From: Pelagimonas sp017744045
GTDB lineage: Bacteria; Pseudomonadota; Alphaproteobacteria; Rhodobacterales; Rhodobacteraceae
Assembly (NCBI RefSeq): GCF_017744045.1
Contig: NZ_JAGHRD010000003.1
Length of the DNA stretch: 64,000 nt
Strand: one strand, 5' to 3'
Position numbers and translations under genes: made by a program. Below, piece by piece: positions 49,168 to 58,101 of this stretch (the first letter of the stretch is position 1; each line of letters starts with the position of its first letter). The notes under the pieces are model-generated. The model was not told where the DNA came from. It ran no database searches and saw nothing but the letters and a program-made list of their open reading frames with translations.

Positions 49168-50529
49168 CTAGGCGCGTTCAAACCCGCGCGCGATTTCCCA
49201 ATCGGTGACGACACGATCGAATTCTTCGATCTCCACCTCTGCCGCGCGGGCGTAATGGGTGACAACATCCACACCAAACGCCGCCTTCAACATATCTGAC
49301 CCCAATAGGGCCTCGCGCGCCTCGCGCAGGTTCACCGGGATCATCCCGCTTTCCCCCTGATAGGCATCGCCCACGGTCGGAGGCTCCAGTTCAAGCCCCT
49401 CTTCCATCCCGGCGATCCCCGCCGCCAGCATCCCGGCCATGGCCAAATACGGGTTGATATCCGAGCCACCGATCCGGCATTCCATCCGCACGGCCTTGCT
49501 TCCCTCACCACACAGGCGGAAACCAGCGGTGCGGTTATCCACCGACCAGATGATGCGCGTCGGGGCAAAGCTGCCCTTCATAAAGCGTTTGTAACTGTTG
49601 ATATAAGGCGCAAGGAAATAGGTGTAATCGGCGGCATATTTCAGCATCCCCGCCACATAGGATTTCATCAGCGCGCTCATCCCCAATTCGTCATTGGGGT
49701 CGTAAAAGGCGTTCTGGCCATCCTTCCACAGCGATTGATGCACATGGGAAGACGAGCCGACTTTCTCATGATGCCATTTTGGCAGAAAGCTGGCGGCGTG
49801 GCCCTGTTGCCAGGCGATTTCCTTGACCGCGTGTTTGGCAATCGAATGATATTCTGCCGTATCCATCGCGGGCGCATATTTGATATTCAGCTCTTCCTGC
49901 CCCGTCTCGGCCTCACCCTTGGAATTCTCAACCGGAATACCTGCATTCCACAAATGATTGCGGATCGGGCGCATCACGTGCTCTTCCTTGGTGGTCTGCA
50001 GGATGTGGTAATCTTCGTTATAGCCACTGATCGGGGCCAAATCGCGGAAGCCGGATTTGCGGATCTCGTCAAAGCTTTTCTCGAACAGGAAGAACTCCAG
50101 CTCGGTCGCCATCATCGGCGTCAGGCCTTTCTGTTCCAGTCGTTCAACCTGACGTTTCAGGATCGCGCGCGGGGAATGGGGCACCTCTTCATGGGTGTGA
50201 TGATCGAGCACATCGCACAGGACCATCACCGTGCCCTCAAGCCAGGGCACCGGGCGCAGGGTGGCCAGATCGGGCTTCATGACATAATCGCCATAGCCGC
50301 CTTCCCAACTGGTCGAGGCATAGCCATCAGGCGTGCCCATCTCAAGATCGGTGGCCAGCAAGTAATTGCAGCAATGGGTCTCTTCATAAGCCCCGGCCAC
50401 AAAATGCCCGGCATGAAAGCGCTTGCCCATCAGGCGCCCTTGCATATCCACCAAACAGACAAGGACGGTATCGACCGCCCCGTCAGACACTTGCTGTTTC
50501 AGTGCCTCGAAACTCAGATTTTGGGCCAT
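49168..50529 (-). CDS. Glutamine synthetase-family ligase (PuuA/gamma-glutamylamine type)
   Basis: 453 aa from ATG 50529 (GGGGAGG site). GS catalytic fold: ATELEFFLFEKSFDEI, ammonium/glutamate region VENSKGEAETGQEELNIKYA, ATP site HHEKVGSSSHVHQSLW, SFAPTRIIWSVDNRTAGFR, and ECRIGGSDINPYLAMAGMLA. Sequence style fits ATP-dependent gamma-glutamyl-amine ligases more than housekeeping GlnA. The company of dehydrogenases and a TRAP importer suggests it activates an imported amine with glutamate. Confidence 0.85.
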   Translation of the reverse strand: MAQNLSFEALKQQVSDGAVDTVLVCLVDMQGRLMGKRFHAGHFVAGAYEETHCCNYLLATDLEMGTPDGYASTSWEGGYGDYVMKPDLATLRPVPWLEGTVMVLCDVLDHHTHEEVPHSPRAILKRQVERLEQKGLTPMMATELEFFLFEKSFDEIRKSGFRDLAPISGYNEDYHILQTTKEEHVMRPIRNHLWNAGIPVENSKGEAETGQEELNIKYAPAMDTAEYHSIAKHAVKEIAWQQGHAASFLPKWHHEKVGSSSHVHQSLWKDGQNAFYDPNDELGMSALMKSYVAGMLKYAADYTYFLAPYINSYKRFMKGSFAPTRIIWSVDNRTAGFRLCGEGSKAVRMECRIGGSDINPYLAMAGMLAAGIAGMEEGLELEPPTVGDAYQGESGMIPVNLREAREALLGSDMLKAAFGVDVVTHYARAAEVEIEEFDRVVTDWEIARGFERA

Positions 50530-50583
50530 GATGCCTCCCCTGTCTGGGCCGCGCCCCAAGGTTTCGGGGCGCGGGTCGTGTTG

Positions 50584-51618
50584 TTAACCGTAGCGATAAG
50601 GCCGGCCGGCCTTTTGCATATCGGCATTGTACTTCTTGAAGATCTCGACAACCTTGGCTTTGGTCTCGGACTCCGCTGCGATCTCGTCCCAGAACTTGAG
50701 CGCCGCGGCCTCAACCGTGGCCCATTCTTCATCCGGGATCGAAGTGAGCTGCATCTTGTCGCCATTGACGCGCAGCGAGGCTTCACCGCCCCAATACCAC
50801 CACTGGCGGTAATAATGCGACTGGTCACAGCAGACACGGAACAGAGTTTGCAGATCCTCTGGCAACTCGTTCCAACGGTCCTGATTGGCAAAGAAGCTGC
50901 CCGCCCAGGCCCCGGAAATGTTGTTGGTGAGGAAGTAGTTGGTCACGTCTGCCCAACCAACGGTGTAATCCTCGGTGATGCCGGACCAGGCGATGCCGTC
51001 GAGCTCACCGGTTTGCACCGCGACCTCGATATCTTCCCAAGGCAGGGTTACCGGAACCACGCCGAACTGGCTCAGGAAACGGCCCGCTGTCGGGAAGGTA
51101 AAGACGCGCTTGCCCTTGAGGTCGGCAAGGCTGTTGATCGGGTCTTTGGTGGCGAAATGGCACGGATCCCAGGAACCTGCCGAAATATGTTTGACGCCAA
51201 CCTTGGAATATTCCGCGTCCCAGATTTCGTTCAGACCGTACTGGTTGAACAGCACCGGCACATCCAGGCTATAGCGCGAGGCAAAGGGGAAATAACCGCC
51301 AAACACCGTGACTTCGGTGGGCGAGGCCATGGAGTCGTCATCGGACTGCACCGCATCAATCGTGCCGCGCTGCATGGCGCGGAACAGCTCGCCCGTGGGC
51401 ACCAGCTGATCGGCAAAGAACAGCTCGATCTGCATCCGGTCACCGGCGATCTTGTTGAACATATCAATGGCCGGCTTGACCACATGCTCGGCCAGCGCAG
51501 CGCCCGCATAGGTCTGCATACGCCATTTGATGGTGGATTGCGCCAGAGCTGGCGTCGCCAAAGGTGCCGCCGCGAGGCCCACCCCGGCTGAGGTGATAAA
51601 CTTACGTCTTGTTGTCAT
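50584..51618 (-). CDS. TRAP transporter solute-binding protein (DctP family, TakP-like)
   Basis: 344 aa. GGAGGA site. The N-terminus MTTRRKFITSAGVGLAAAPL carries a twin-arginine motif, so Tat export of the folded protein is likely. IKWRMQTYAGAALAEHVVKP, LKGKRVFTFPTAGRFLSQFG, GELDGIAWSGITEDYTVG and SHYYRQWWYWGGEASLRVNG are DctP-like; the longer form resembles dimeric 2-oxoacid-binding proteins such as TakP. Ligand unknown. Confidence 0.88.
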   Translation of the reverse strand: MTTRRKFITSAGVGLAAAPLATPALAQSTIKWRMQTYAGAALAEHVVKPAIDMFNKIAGDRMQIELFFADQLVPTGELFRAMQRGTIDAVQSDDDSMASPTEVTVFGGYFPFASRYSLDVPVLFNQYGLNEIWDAEYSKVGVKHISAGSWDPCHFATKDPINSLADLKGKRVFTFPTAGRFLSQFGVVPVTLPWEDIEVAVQTGELDGIAWSGITEDYTVGWADVTNYFLTNNISGAWAGSFFANQDRWNELPEDLQTLFRVCCDQSHYYRQWWYWGGEASLRVNGDKMQLTSIPDEEWATVEAAALKFWDEIAAESETKAKVVEIFKKYNADMQKAGRPYRYG

Positions 51619-51671
51619 TGTCGGTCCTCCGAATTGGAAAGGTTATCCCCGTTTTCCCGGGGTTCTTATTG

Positions 51672-52997
51672 TTAATTTCCGTAGACATATCCGGGCAGCC
51701 ACAAGGCGATTTCCGGGAAGCTCATGATCAGGGCCAAGGCGGCGGTCATCACCATCACGAAGGGCAGGATCGAGGCGTAGATGTCGCGCAGGGTGATCTC
51801 GGGCGGGGCCATGGCGCGCATCAGGAAAAGGTTATAGCCAAAGGGCGGCGTCATATAGGCGATTTGGGTGGTGATCGTGTAAAGCACGCCGTACCAGATC
51901 AGATCAAAGCCCAACGCCTTGACCAGCGGCACATAGAGCGGGGCTACGATAACCAGCATCGCCGTGTCATCCAGAAAGGTGCCCATCAGGATAAAGCTGA
52001 GCTGCATCAGGATCAGGATCACCCAAGGATCAAGGCCAAGCTGTTCGGTGAACAGGCTCTTGATCGCGTTGACCGCACCCAGCCCGTCAAACACCGCACC
52101 AAAGGCCAGCGCCGCAAGGATGATCCACATGAACATGCAGGAAATGCCCAGCGTCATGCGCACCGAGGTCTCAAACACCTCGCGGGTCATGCGCCCCTTG
52201 AGCACCGCTGCGAGAAAGGCGGTGATCGCCCCGATGGCAGAGCTTTCCACCAGCGAGGTCCAGCCATTCACAAAGGGCACCATCATCGCGGCGAAAATCC
52301 CCAGAGGCAGCAGGCCAGCACGCAGCAGGGCCAGTTTTTCGCCCATGGGCATGGCGCGCTCTTCTGGCGTCAGGGCCGGGCCAAGCGACGGGTTTAGACG
52401 GCAACGAATGTAGATATAGATGATGAACATTGCCGCCATGATCAGACCCGGAACCACTCCGGCCAGCCAAAGCTGCCCCACCGGCTGACGGGCGATCATC
52501 GCATAAAGCACCAGCACGACCGAGGGCGGCACTAGGATGCCAAGGCTTGATCCCGCCTGGATTACCCCGGTCACCATCCGCTTGTCGTAATTGCGTTTCA
52601 ACAGCTCGGGCAGCGCAATCGTCGCGCCAATTGCCATGCCTGCCACAGACAGTCCGTTCATGGCTGAAATCAGCACCATCAGACCAATCGTGCCAATGGC
52701 AAGCCCGCCGCGCAGCCCCCCCATCCAGACATGGAACATCTTGTAGAGGTCATCGGCGATCTTGGATTCAGACAGCACATAGCCCATGAAAATGAACATC
52801 GGCAGGGTCAGCAGCGGATACCATTTCATCAGCTTCATCGCGCTCGAAAACGCGATGTCATAGCCGCCGCGGTCGCCCCAAAGCGCCAGTGCGGCAATCA
52901 CCGCGACAAAGCCAATCGCACCAAAAACCCGCTGCCCGGTCAGCAGCATCGCCATCATCGTGGCGAACATGAAGATCGCAATCATCTCATAGGACAC
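51672..52997 (-). CDS. TRAP transporter large permease (DctM)
   Basis: 441 aa with about 12-13 helices. Na+-coupled transport subunit. VLSESKIADDLYKMFHVWMG, GIMVPPS-type GILVPPSVVLVLYAMIA and LSFILMGTFLDDTAMLVIVA, PPFGYNLFLMRAMAP are family motifs. Overlaps the small subunit gene by 11 bp. Confidence 0.93.
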   Translation of the reverse strand: MSYEMIAIFMFATMMAMLLTGQRVFGAIGFVAVIAALALWGDRGGYDIAFSSAMKLMKWYPLLTLPMFIFMGYVLSESKIADDLYKMFHVWMGGLRGGLAIGTIGLMVLISAMNGLSVAGMAIGATIALPELLKRNYDKRMVTGVIQAGSSLGILVPPSVVLVLYAMIARQPVGQLWLAGVVPGLIMAAMFIIYIYIRCRLNPSLGPALTPEERAMPMGEKLALLRAGLLPLGIFAAMMVPFVNGWTSLVESSAIGAITAFLAAVLKGRMTREVFETSVRMTLGISCMFMWIILAALAFGAVFDGLGAVNAIKSLFTEQLGLDPWVILILMQLSFILMGTFLDDTAMLVIVAPLYVPLVKALGFDLIWYGVLYTITTQIAYMTPPFGYNLFLMRAMAPPEITLRDIYASILPFVMVMTAALALIMSFPEIALWLPGYVYGN

Positions 52998-53505
52998 GAG
53001 GGATCTCCTCTCCGCGCAGGCGCAGAATGTCTTTGCAAAGTTCGGACAGGGCTTGCAGCAGCATGAGCGTGATGCCCGTGCACATGATCACCTTGATCGG
53101 CCAAAGATAGGGCCTCCAGGCGGTCGGGCTGCGCTCGCCCCCGTATTGGAACGAATAAATCGTGCTGTCGATGCCGCCCCACAGCAGCACCCCGAGGTAG
53201 AAGATCAGGAAACAGACGGTGATAACGTCGATGGCCGCCTTGCGCCGGGTCGACCAGCCCCCGTAAATCAGGTCCATGCGCACGTTTGACCCCATCTGGA
53301 TCGAATAAGGCCCGCCCAGAATGTAATAGGCGACCATGGCAAATTGCGCCATTTCCAGCGTCCAGAGCGAGGGGTTGAAAAAGGTCTTGGAGATCGAAGA
53401 CCAAAGCAGGATCGCCATCATGACAAAGATGCCATACATGGCCACGCGCCCCACGCGGTAATTGATGGCATCGACCACCTTGATGAACCGGTGCAGGATG
53501 CTCAC
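52987..53505 (-). CDS. TRAP transporter small permease (DctQ)
   Basis: 172 aa with four predicted helices; RVAMYGIFVMMAILLWSSIS, RMDLIYGGWSTRRKAAIDV, YSFQYGGERSPTAWRPYLWP. The last is typical of DctQ that pairs with DctM. Overlaps the amidohydrolase gene by 4 bp. Confidence 0.9.
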   Translation of the reverse strand: MSILHRFIKVVDAINYRVGRVAMYGIFVMMAILLWSSISKTFFNPSLWTLEMAQFAMVAYYILGGPYSIQMGSNVRMDLIYGGWSTRRKAAIDVITVCFLIFYLGVLLWGGIDSTIYSFQYGGERSPTAWRPYLWPIKVIMCTGITLMLLQALSELCKDILRLRGEEIPRVL

Positions 53506-54296
53506 TGGCCTTGCTCCTTGGCGCTGAGCGCGCGTTTGGCGGTGATCAGCGTGCCCGCCAGATGATCCGCCACGGTCTGCGCCTTCATGGTGGTGTCGAT
53601 CAAATCATTCCTCACTTCGATCATAACATTGGCAATGCCCCGCGCATCGCCATGTTTTTGCAACGTGTAAGTGACGCCATCACTGGCAGAATAAGGTTGG
53701 TCCAAATCGGCCAGAAACCGACCCCGTTCTCGCTCATGGGTAACGCAGGCCTGAGCCAGGCGGCGGTCGGAATGGCTGAGAAAACCGATCTCAACCGCGC
53801 GTTTCTCGCCGTTATAGACCGGTGTAAAGCTGTGAATGGTGACCAGAACCGCGTCTTGCGGCGCGGCGTCCATCACGCGGGTTACCGTGTCATGGAACGG
53901 AGTGTGGATCTGGTCATAGCGGCCCTGACGGCATTCCTGCGGAATGTCGATATTGCCCGGCACGTCATAGATTTCGCTGCGGGCCGGGATGTTATCCGGG
54001 GCCTCAAGCGGGCGGTTACAATCATAAACCAGGCGCGACACCGCACCGGCCACCAAAGGCGCGCGCAAACGCTGCGACAGGCGCATGGCCACATCCAGCG
54101 CGCCAATGTCCCAGGCCGCATGAGACAGACGCGCCTTTTGGCTCAACCCAAGATCATCGGCATTGGGCGGAATAAAACTGGAGGCATGTTCACAGACCAG
54201 CACAAACGCGCCCTGCCCCGGCTCCCCATAAGTTGCCGCCGCGGGCCAGCCCCAAACATCAGCCGCCATATCTAAATGTTGTTCATTGCGTTCCAT
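53502..54296 (-). CDS. N-formylglutamate amidohydrolase-family enzyme
   Basis: 264 aa, first gene of the TRAP/GS/dehydrogenase operon. FVLVCEHASSFIPPNADDLG, AAWDIGALDVAM, YDCNRPLEAPDNIPA and VLVTIHSFTPVYNG are the Zn/substrate motifs. Characterised members release formate from N-formylglutamate; other N-acyl- or gamma-linked glutamates could be handled. ATG 54296 (ATG 54269 is an alternative; neither has a ribosome site). One RpiR half-site abuts the start. Confidence 0.85.
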   Translation of the reverse strand: MERNEQHLDMAADVWGWPAAATYGEPGQGAFVLVCEHASSFIPPNADDLGLSQKARLSHAAWDIGALDVAMRLSQRLRAPLVAGAVSRLVYDCNRPLEAPDNIPARSEIYDVPGNIDIPQECRQGRYDQIHTPFHDTVTRVMDAAPQDAVLVTIHSFTPVYNGEKRAVEIGFLSHSDRRLAQACVTHERERGRFLADLDQPYSASDGVTYTLQKHGDARGIANVMIEVRNDLIDTTMKAQTVADHLAGTLITAKRALSAKEQGQ

Positions 54297-54298
54297 TG

Positions 54299-54358
54299 TG
54301 TAAAGATCACTACAACCACACCCCTTGTGTCAAGAAAAATTCTGTAGCGATCACTACA
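54299..54358. promoter_or_regulatory. Candidate RpiR operators (two sites)
   Basis: TGTAAAGATCACTACA (54299-54314) and TGTAGCGATCACTACA (54343-54358), 44 bp apart, near-palindromic and 14 of 16 identical. They fill the gap between the divergent amidohydrolase and RpiR genes, so one regulator could control both. Confidence 0.6.
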
Positions 54359-54370
54359 ACACCAGAGCTG

Positions 54371-55249
54371 ATGAACAAAAAACCAACAAATCCAAGCACG
54401 CCCCGCCTTGTCGGGGATCTTATCCGGGACAAACAATCCGAACTGACCGGAGCGGAACGGCGATTGACCGCCGTCCTGTTGGATGATTCCCTGGTGCCGG
54501 GATTGCAATCGGTGACCAAACTGGCCGAAAGCGCCGAAGTCTCGACCCCGACTATCATTCGCCTGGCCCGCAAGTTGGGTTTCGAAGGTTTTCCGGATTT
54601 CCAGAATGCCATTCGCGAAGAGATCGCCGCACGGATGAAGGAACCGCTGGCCAAGCTCGAAGAGCCCAGCAGCGCCAATAGCGACCATATTGTCAGCCGC
54701 TTTGCCCTGGCCGTATCGCGCAATATCAATGCCACAATTGACCGTCTCGATCCGGAGGAATTCGACCGCGTCGCCGCCGCTCTGGCCGATCCAAACCGGG
54801 CGCTTTACGTGCTGGGCGGGCGCATCACCCGCTCAAACGCGCATTACTTCTTCAACCACTTGCAGATCATCCGCCCCAATGTGCACCTGCTCGACAGCTC
54901 ACCCAGCGTTTGGCCACAAAGCCTGTTGGATATGGATGAACGCGCCACGCTGATCGTCTTTGACATCCGCCGCTATGAGAAAGAGCTGGAACGCCTCGCC
55001 AGTCTGGTGGTGGGCCAAGGGGCCAATATCGTGCTCTTCACCGATCAATGGGGCAGCCCGATCGAAAAATACGCCGCCCACACCTTCCGCTCTCTGGTCG
55101 AGGTGCCCTCAAGCTGGGACAGCACGCTTTCGATCAACTTCCTGATCGAAGCGCTGGTCGCCGCCATCCAGGCCCTGCACCCCAGCACCGACCGCATCAC
55201 CGCGCTCGAAGAAATGATCGGCGAAAGCCGCATCTTCCGCGGCAACTGA
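54371..55249 (+). CDS. RpiR-family transcriptional regulator
   Basis: 292 aa. HTH_6 at the N-terminus (LVGDLIRDKQSELTGAERRL to SVTKLAESAEVSTPTIIRLA, RKLGFEGFPDFQNAI) and a SIS sugar/ligand domain (ALYVLGGRITRSNAHYFFNH, ATLIVFDIRRYEKEL, LFTDQWGSPI). Start ATG 54371 chosen as the first Met after the operators; its ribosome site is weak. Divergent to the catabolic operon; expected regulator. The effector is unknown. Confidence 0.9.
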   Translation: MNKKPTNPSTPRLVGDLIRDKQSELTGAERRLTAVLLDDSLVPGLQSVTKLAESAEVSTPTIIRLARKLGFEGFPDFQNAIREEIAARMKEPLAKLEEPSSANSDHIVSRFALAVSRNINATIDRLDPEEFDRVAAALADPNRALYVLGGRITRSNAHYFFNHLQIIRPNVHLLDSSPSVWPQSLLDMDERATLIVFDIRRYEKELERLASLVVGQGANIVLFTDQWGSPIEKYAAHTFRSLVEVPSSWDSTLSINFLIEALVAAIQALHPSTDRITALEEMIGESRIFRGN

Positions 55250-55254
55250 CCCCA

Positions 55255-55319
55255 GGTTTCTTTGGGCCCAAAATATCCCGGGGTGAATTGGCCAAAGGCC
55301 AAGAGGGGCAGCGCCCCTC
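55255..55319 (+). repeat. Dispersed repeat R1, copy 5
   Basis: GGTTTCTTTGGGCCCAAAAT, ATCCCGGGGTGA, TTGGCC-AAA-GGCCAA stem, GAGGGGCAGCGCCCCTC stem. Lies 6 bp after the RpiR stop and may act as its terminator. Confidence 0.85.
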
Positions 55320-55331
55320 CCCCCGCTTGGT

Positions 55332-55568
55332 TCAAAACGCTTTAAACGTCTGGGTCGTATAGGTGCGCTCGATCCCGTCAATGTCCAGCAACCGGTCATT
55401 GATATAGCGCCCGACATCTTCGCCCTCGGGCACATAGAGCTTCATCAGCAGGTCATAATTGCCGCTGGTGGAATAGAGCTCGGAATGAAATTCGCGCAGG
55501 GCGATTTCATCGGCAACCTTATAGGTCGTGCCCGGGCGGCATTGGATTTGCACAAACAGACAGGTCAT
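55332..55568 (-). CDS. Stand-alone Lrp/AsnC ligand-binding (RAM) domain protein
   Basis: 78 aa. CLFVQIQCRPGTTYKVADEI, ELYSTSGNYDLLMKLYVP, YINDRLLDIDGIERTYTTQT match the C-terminal RAM domain of Lrp/AsnC regulators, with no DNA-binding half. Such proteins form oligomers that bind amino acids and may modulate full-length Lrp. Next to an amino-acid-type ABC operon. Confidence 0.8.
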   Translation of the reverse strand: MTCLFVQIQCRPGTTYKVADEIALREFHSELYSTSGNYDLLMKLYVPEGEDVGRYINDRLLDIDGIERTYTTQTFKAF

Positions 55569-55665
55569 TGCCTTTTCCTTTTCAGTCTTGATGCCCGCTC
55601 AGGCCAGTGAGGGACCCAAACACATCTTCAAGGATTTTTACCCGGACTGCCACCTGTATTCTCGC

Positions 55666-56355
55666 TCAAACCCCCAGATATTGCGTGGTCACGGCTTCGT
55701 CCAGATCTGCCATGCCGCCGGTCCAGACATCTTGCCCCCTTTGCAGGATCACGGCGCGGTCTGCCACTTGGCTCAGTTCTTTCAAAGACTTGTCCACCAC
55801 CAGAAGCGCCATGCCGGTTTCGCTTTTGAGCTTGGCGATGGCGGCCCAGATTTCCTGGCGTACGATGGGGGCCAGCCCTTCGGTGGCCTCATCCAGGATC
55901 AGCAATTTCGGGTTGGTCATCAGGGCGCGGCCAATGGCCAGCATTTGTTGTTCCCCCCCGGATAGCGAGGATGCGGCCTGATCGCGGCGCTCTTGCAGGC
56001 GGGGGAAAAGCTCGGCCACCTTGGCCTCGTCCCAGGGGCCGGGGCGCGCGGCGGCGATCAGGTTTTCCGCCACCGAAAGCGAGGCAAAACAGCGCCGCCC
56101 CTCGGGCACAAGCCCCACCCCAAGACGGGCGACACGGTGGGCTGCGAGGCGGGCCAGATCCTGGCCCGACAAGCGGATTTGCCCGCCGCTGGGCGGCAAC
56201 AGCCCGCAGATCACCTTGACCGTGGTGGATTTCCCCATGCCATTGCGCCCCATCAGGGCCAGCACCTCGCCCTCACCTAAGCTGAGCGAGACGCCAAACA
56301 AGGCCTGCGTCGCGCCATAAGAGGCGGTGATGTTTTCAAGCGTCAGAAAGCTCAT
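55666..56355 (-). CDS. livF: Branched-chain amino-acid-type ABC ATPase, LivF
   Basis: 229 aa. Walker A LMGRNGMGKSTTVKVICGLL, signature SSLSGGEQQMLAIGRAL, Walker B LLILDEATEGLAPIV. LivF family. Overlaps livG by 4 bp; last gene of the operon. Confidence 0.9.
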   Translation of the reverse strand: MSFLTLENITASYGATQALFGVSLSLGEGEVLALMGRNGMGKSTTVKVICGLLPPSGGQIRLSGQDLARLAAHRVARLGVGLVPEGRRCFASLSVAENLIAAARPGPWDEAKVAELFPRLQERRDQAASSLSGGEQQMLAIGRALMTNPKLLILDEATEGLAPIVRQEIWAAIAKLKSETGMALLVVDKSLKELSQVADRAVILQRGQDVWTGGMADLDEAVTTQYLGV

Positions 56356-57116
56356 GCCTCATCCCCCAGATAGGCGCCGCGCACATCAGGATTGGCGCGG
56401 ATTTCCTCGACGGTGCCGGTGGCGATCACCTCACCATAGACCAGCACCGAAATGCGATCCGCCAGGGCAAAGACCGCATCCATATCATGTTCCACCAACA
56501 GGATCGGGGCCTCGGCCCGTAACCCGTCAAGAAAGCCGGTCAGGCGCAGCGATCCACCAGTGCCAAGCCCCGCCATGGGTTCGTCCATGACAAAGGCCTT
56601 GGGGCGTAGGGTCAGCGCCACGGCGACTTCAAGCTGGCGGCGCTGACCATGGGAAAGCTCGGCGGTGCGGGTGGCGGCATGCTCTTGCAACCCGACCCGT
56701 TCCAAAGCGTCCTGTGCACGGGCGCGCAGATCTTTGTCACCCAAAGCCGCGCGCCAGAACCGAAACGGGCGACCGCTGGCCCCCAACGCGCCAAGCACAG
56801 CGTTTTGCAGCACGGTATCTTCCATGGCGAGCGCCGAGATCTGAAACGTCCGCCCCAGCCCCAACCGCGCCCGCGCAGGCGTGTCCAAGCTGGTCACCTC
56901 GCGCCCTTGCAAAAACACCTGCCCGGCATCGGGGCGCAGGCCCCCGGCGATCTGCTTGATCAGGGTGGATTTGCCCGCGCCGTTGGGGCCGATCAAGGCG
57001 TGGATCTCACCCGGCATGAGCGTCAGAGAGATGTCTTTGCTGGCCTGAAGCGCGCCGAAAGATTTGGAAATGCCGCGGGTTTCAAGGACTGGATCAGTCA
57101 TCATGGGATTAGTCAT
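56352..57116 (-). CDS. livG: Branched-chain amino-acid-type ABC ATPase, LivG
   Basis: 254 aa. ATG 57116 has GGGAGGTG before it and overlaps livM by 8 bp. Walker A LIGPNGAGKSTLIKQIAGGL, LGRTFQISALAMEDTVLQN, signature ELSHGQRRQLEVAVAL with the His typical of LivG, Walker B AFVMDEPMAGLG. Confidence 0.9.
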   Translation of the reverse strand: MTNPMMTDPVLETRGISKSFGALQASKDISLTLMPGEIHALIGPNGAGKSTLIKQIAGGLRPDAGQVFLQGREVTSLDTPARARLGLGRTFQISALAMEDTVLQNAVLGALGASGRPFRFWRAALGDKDLRARAQDALERVGLQEHAATRTAELSHGQRRQLEVAVALTLRPKAFVMDEPMAGLGTGGSLRLTGFLDGLRAEAPILLVEHDMDAVFALADRISVLVYGEVIATGTVEEIRANPDVRGAYLGDEA

Positions 57117-58101
57117 GCGCCACCTCCCGTCCGGTCAGCGTTCCAATCACACCGCCGCGCGCAAAAAGCACGATCAGCAGCAGCAGCACGCCAAGATAGA
57201 TGTGCCAATAATCCGACAAGCCGCCCAGCAGATGTTCGAGCGCGATAAAAATCACCGCGCCAACAACCGGGCCAAACAGCCGCGCCACCCCGCCGATGAT
57301 CACAAAAATCATGATCTCGCCACTGGTTTGCCAGCTGAACATGGTCGGGCTGACAAAGCGGTTGAGATCGGCAAAGAGCGCCCCCGCCAAGCCAGTGATC
57401 ATGCCCGAGACCACAAAGGCCGTCAGGCGGAGTTTATAGGGCGAAATCCCCACGGTCTCGACCCGCTCCGCCGTCTGGCGCGCCGCGTTCAGCGCCAGTC
57501 CAAAAGGCGAGCGCGCCAGCCGCGCCGCAAAGAACAGCACCAGCGCCAGAATGGCAAAACAGATGCCATAGAATTGGATCGGATCCAGCGTGTTCAGCCC
57601 CGGAAACCCATTGCGCACATAGATCGACAGCCCATCCTCGCCACCATAGGCGGGCCAGGAAATGGTGAAGAAAAACAGCATCTGCCCAAAGGCCAGCGTG
57701 ATCATGATGAAATAGACGCCCGAGGTGCGCAAAGACAGCGCGCCAATCGCCAGCGCCGCCAGACCCGAGGAGATCACCGCGACCAGCCAGATCACCGGCA
57801 TGGATTTGGTGCCCTCGATCAAGAACGGGGTCTCGATCAGCGGGGTGTAATTCTGCGCATGGCTGGCAAGGATGCCCATGGCATAGCCGCCAATCCCGAA
57901 AAACGCCGCATGGCCGAGGCTGACCAGCCCGCCCAGCCCCAGCGCGATGTTCAGGCCGACCCCGGCCAGTGCCAGGATCACCGCTTTGGTTGCGAGGGTG
58001 ATCATAAAGGGTTCATCGGCCAACCAAGCCCAAAGCGGGAACAGGATCAGCGCGGCCATCATGGCGAGATTAAACAGGGTTTCGCGTGTCATGGTGATCA
58101 T
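57109..58101 (-). CDS. livM: Branched-chain amino-acid-type ABC permease, LivM
   Basis: 330 aa. About ten helices. GLNIALGLGGLVSLGHAAFF, LRTSGVYFIMITLAFGQM, GLALNAARQTAERVETVGIS and PYKLRLTAFVVSGMITGLAG are LivM signatures. Translationally coupled to livH by a TGATG junction. Confidence 0.92.
   Translation of the reverse strand: MITMTRETLFNLAMMAALILFPLWAWLADEPFMITLATKAVILALAGVGLNIALGLGGLVSLGHAAFFGIGGYAMGILASHAQNYTPLIETPFLIEGTKSMPVIWLVAVISSGLAALAIGALSLRTSGVYFIMITLAFGQMLFFFTISWPAYGGEDGLSIYVRNGFPGLNTLDPIQFYGICFAILALVLFFAARLARSPFGLALNAARQTAERVETVGISPYKLRLTAFVVSGMITGLAGALFADLNRFVSPTMFSWQTSGEIMIFVIIGGVARLFGPVVGAVIFIALEHLLGGLSDYWHIYLGVLLLLIVLFARGGVIGTLTGREVAHD

Noticed and set aside
49735..51591. 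618-aa open frame on the plus strand
   Set aside because: It is the antisense of the GS-like and TRAP binding-protein genes; the translation is rich in Arg/His/Gly/Gln and has no motif, typical of a GC-rich shadow frame.
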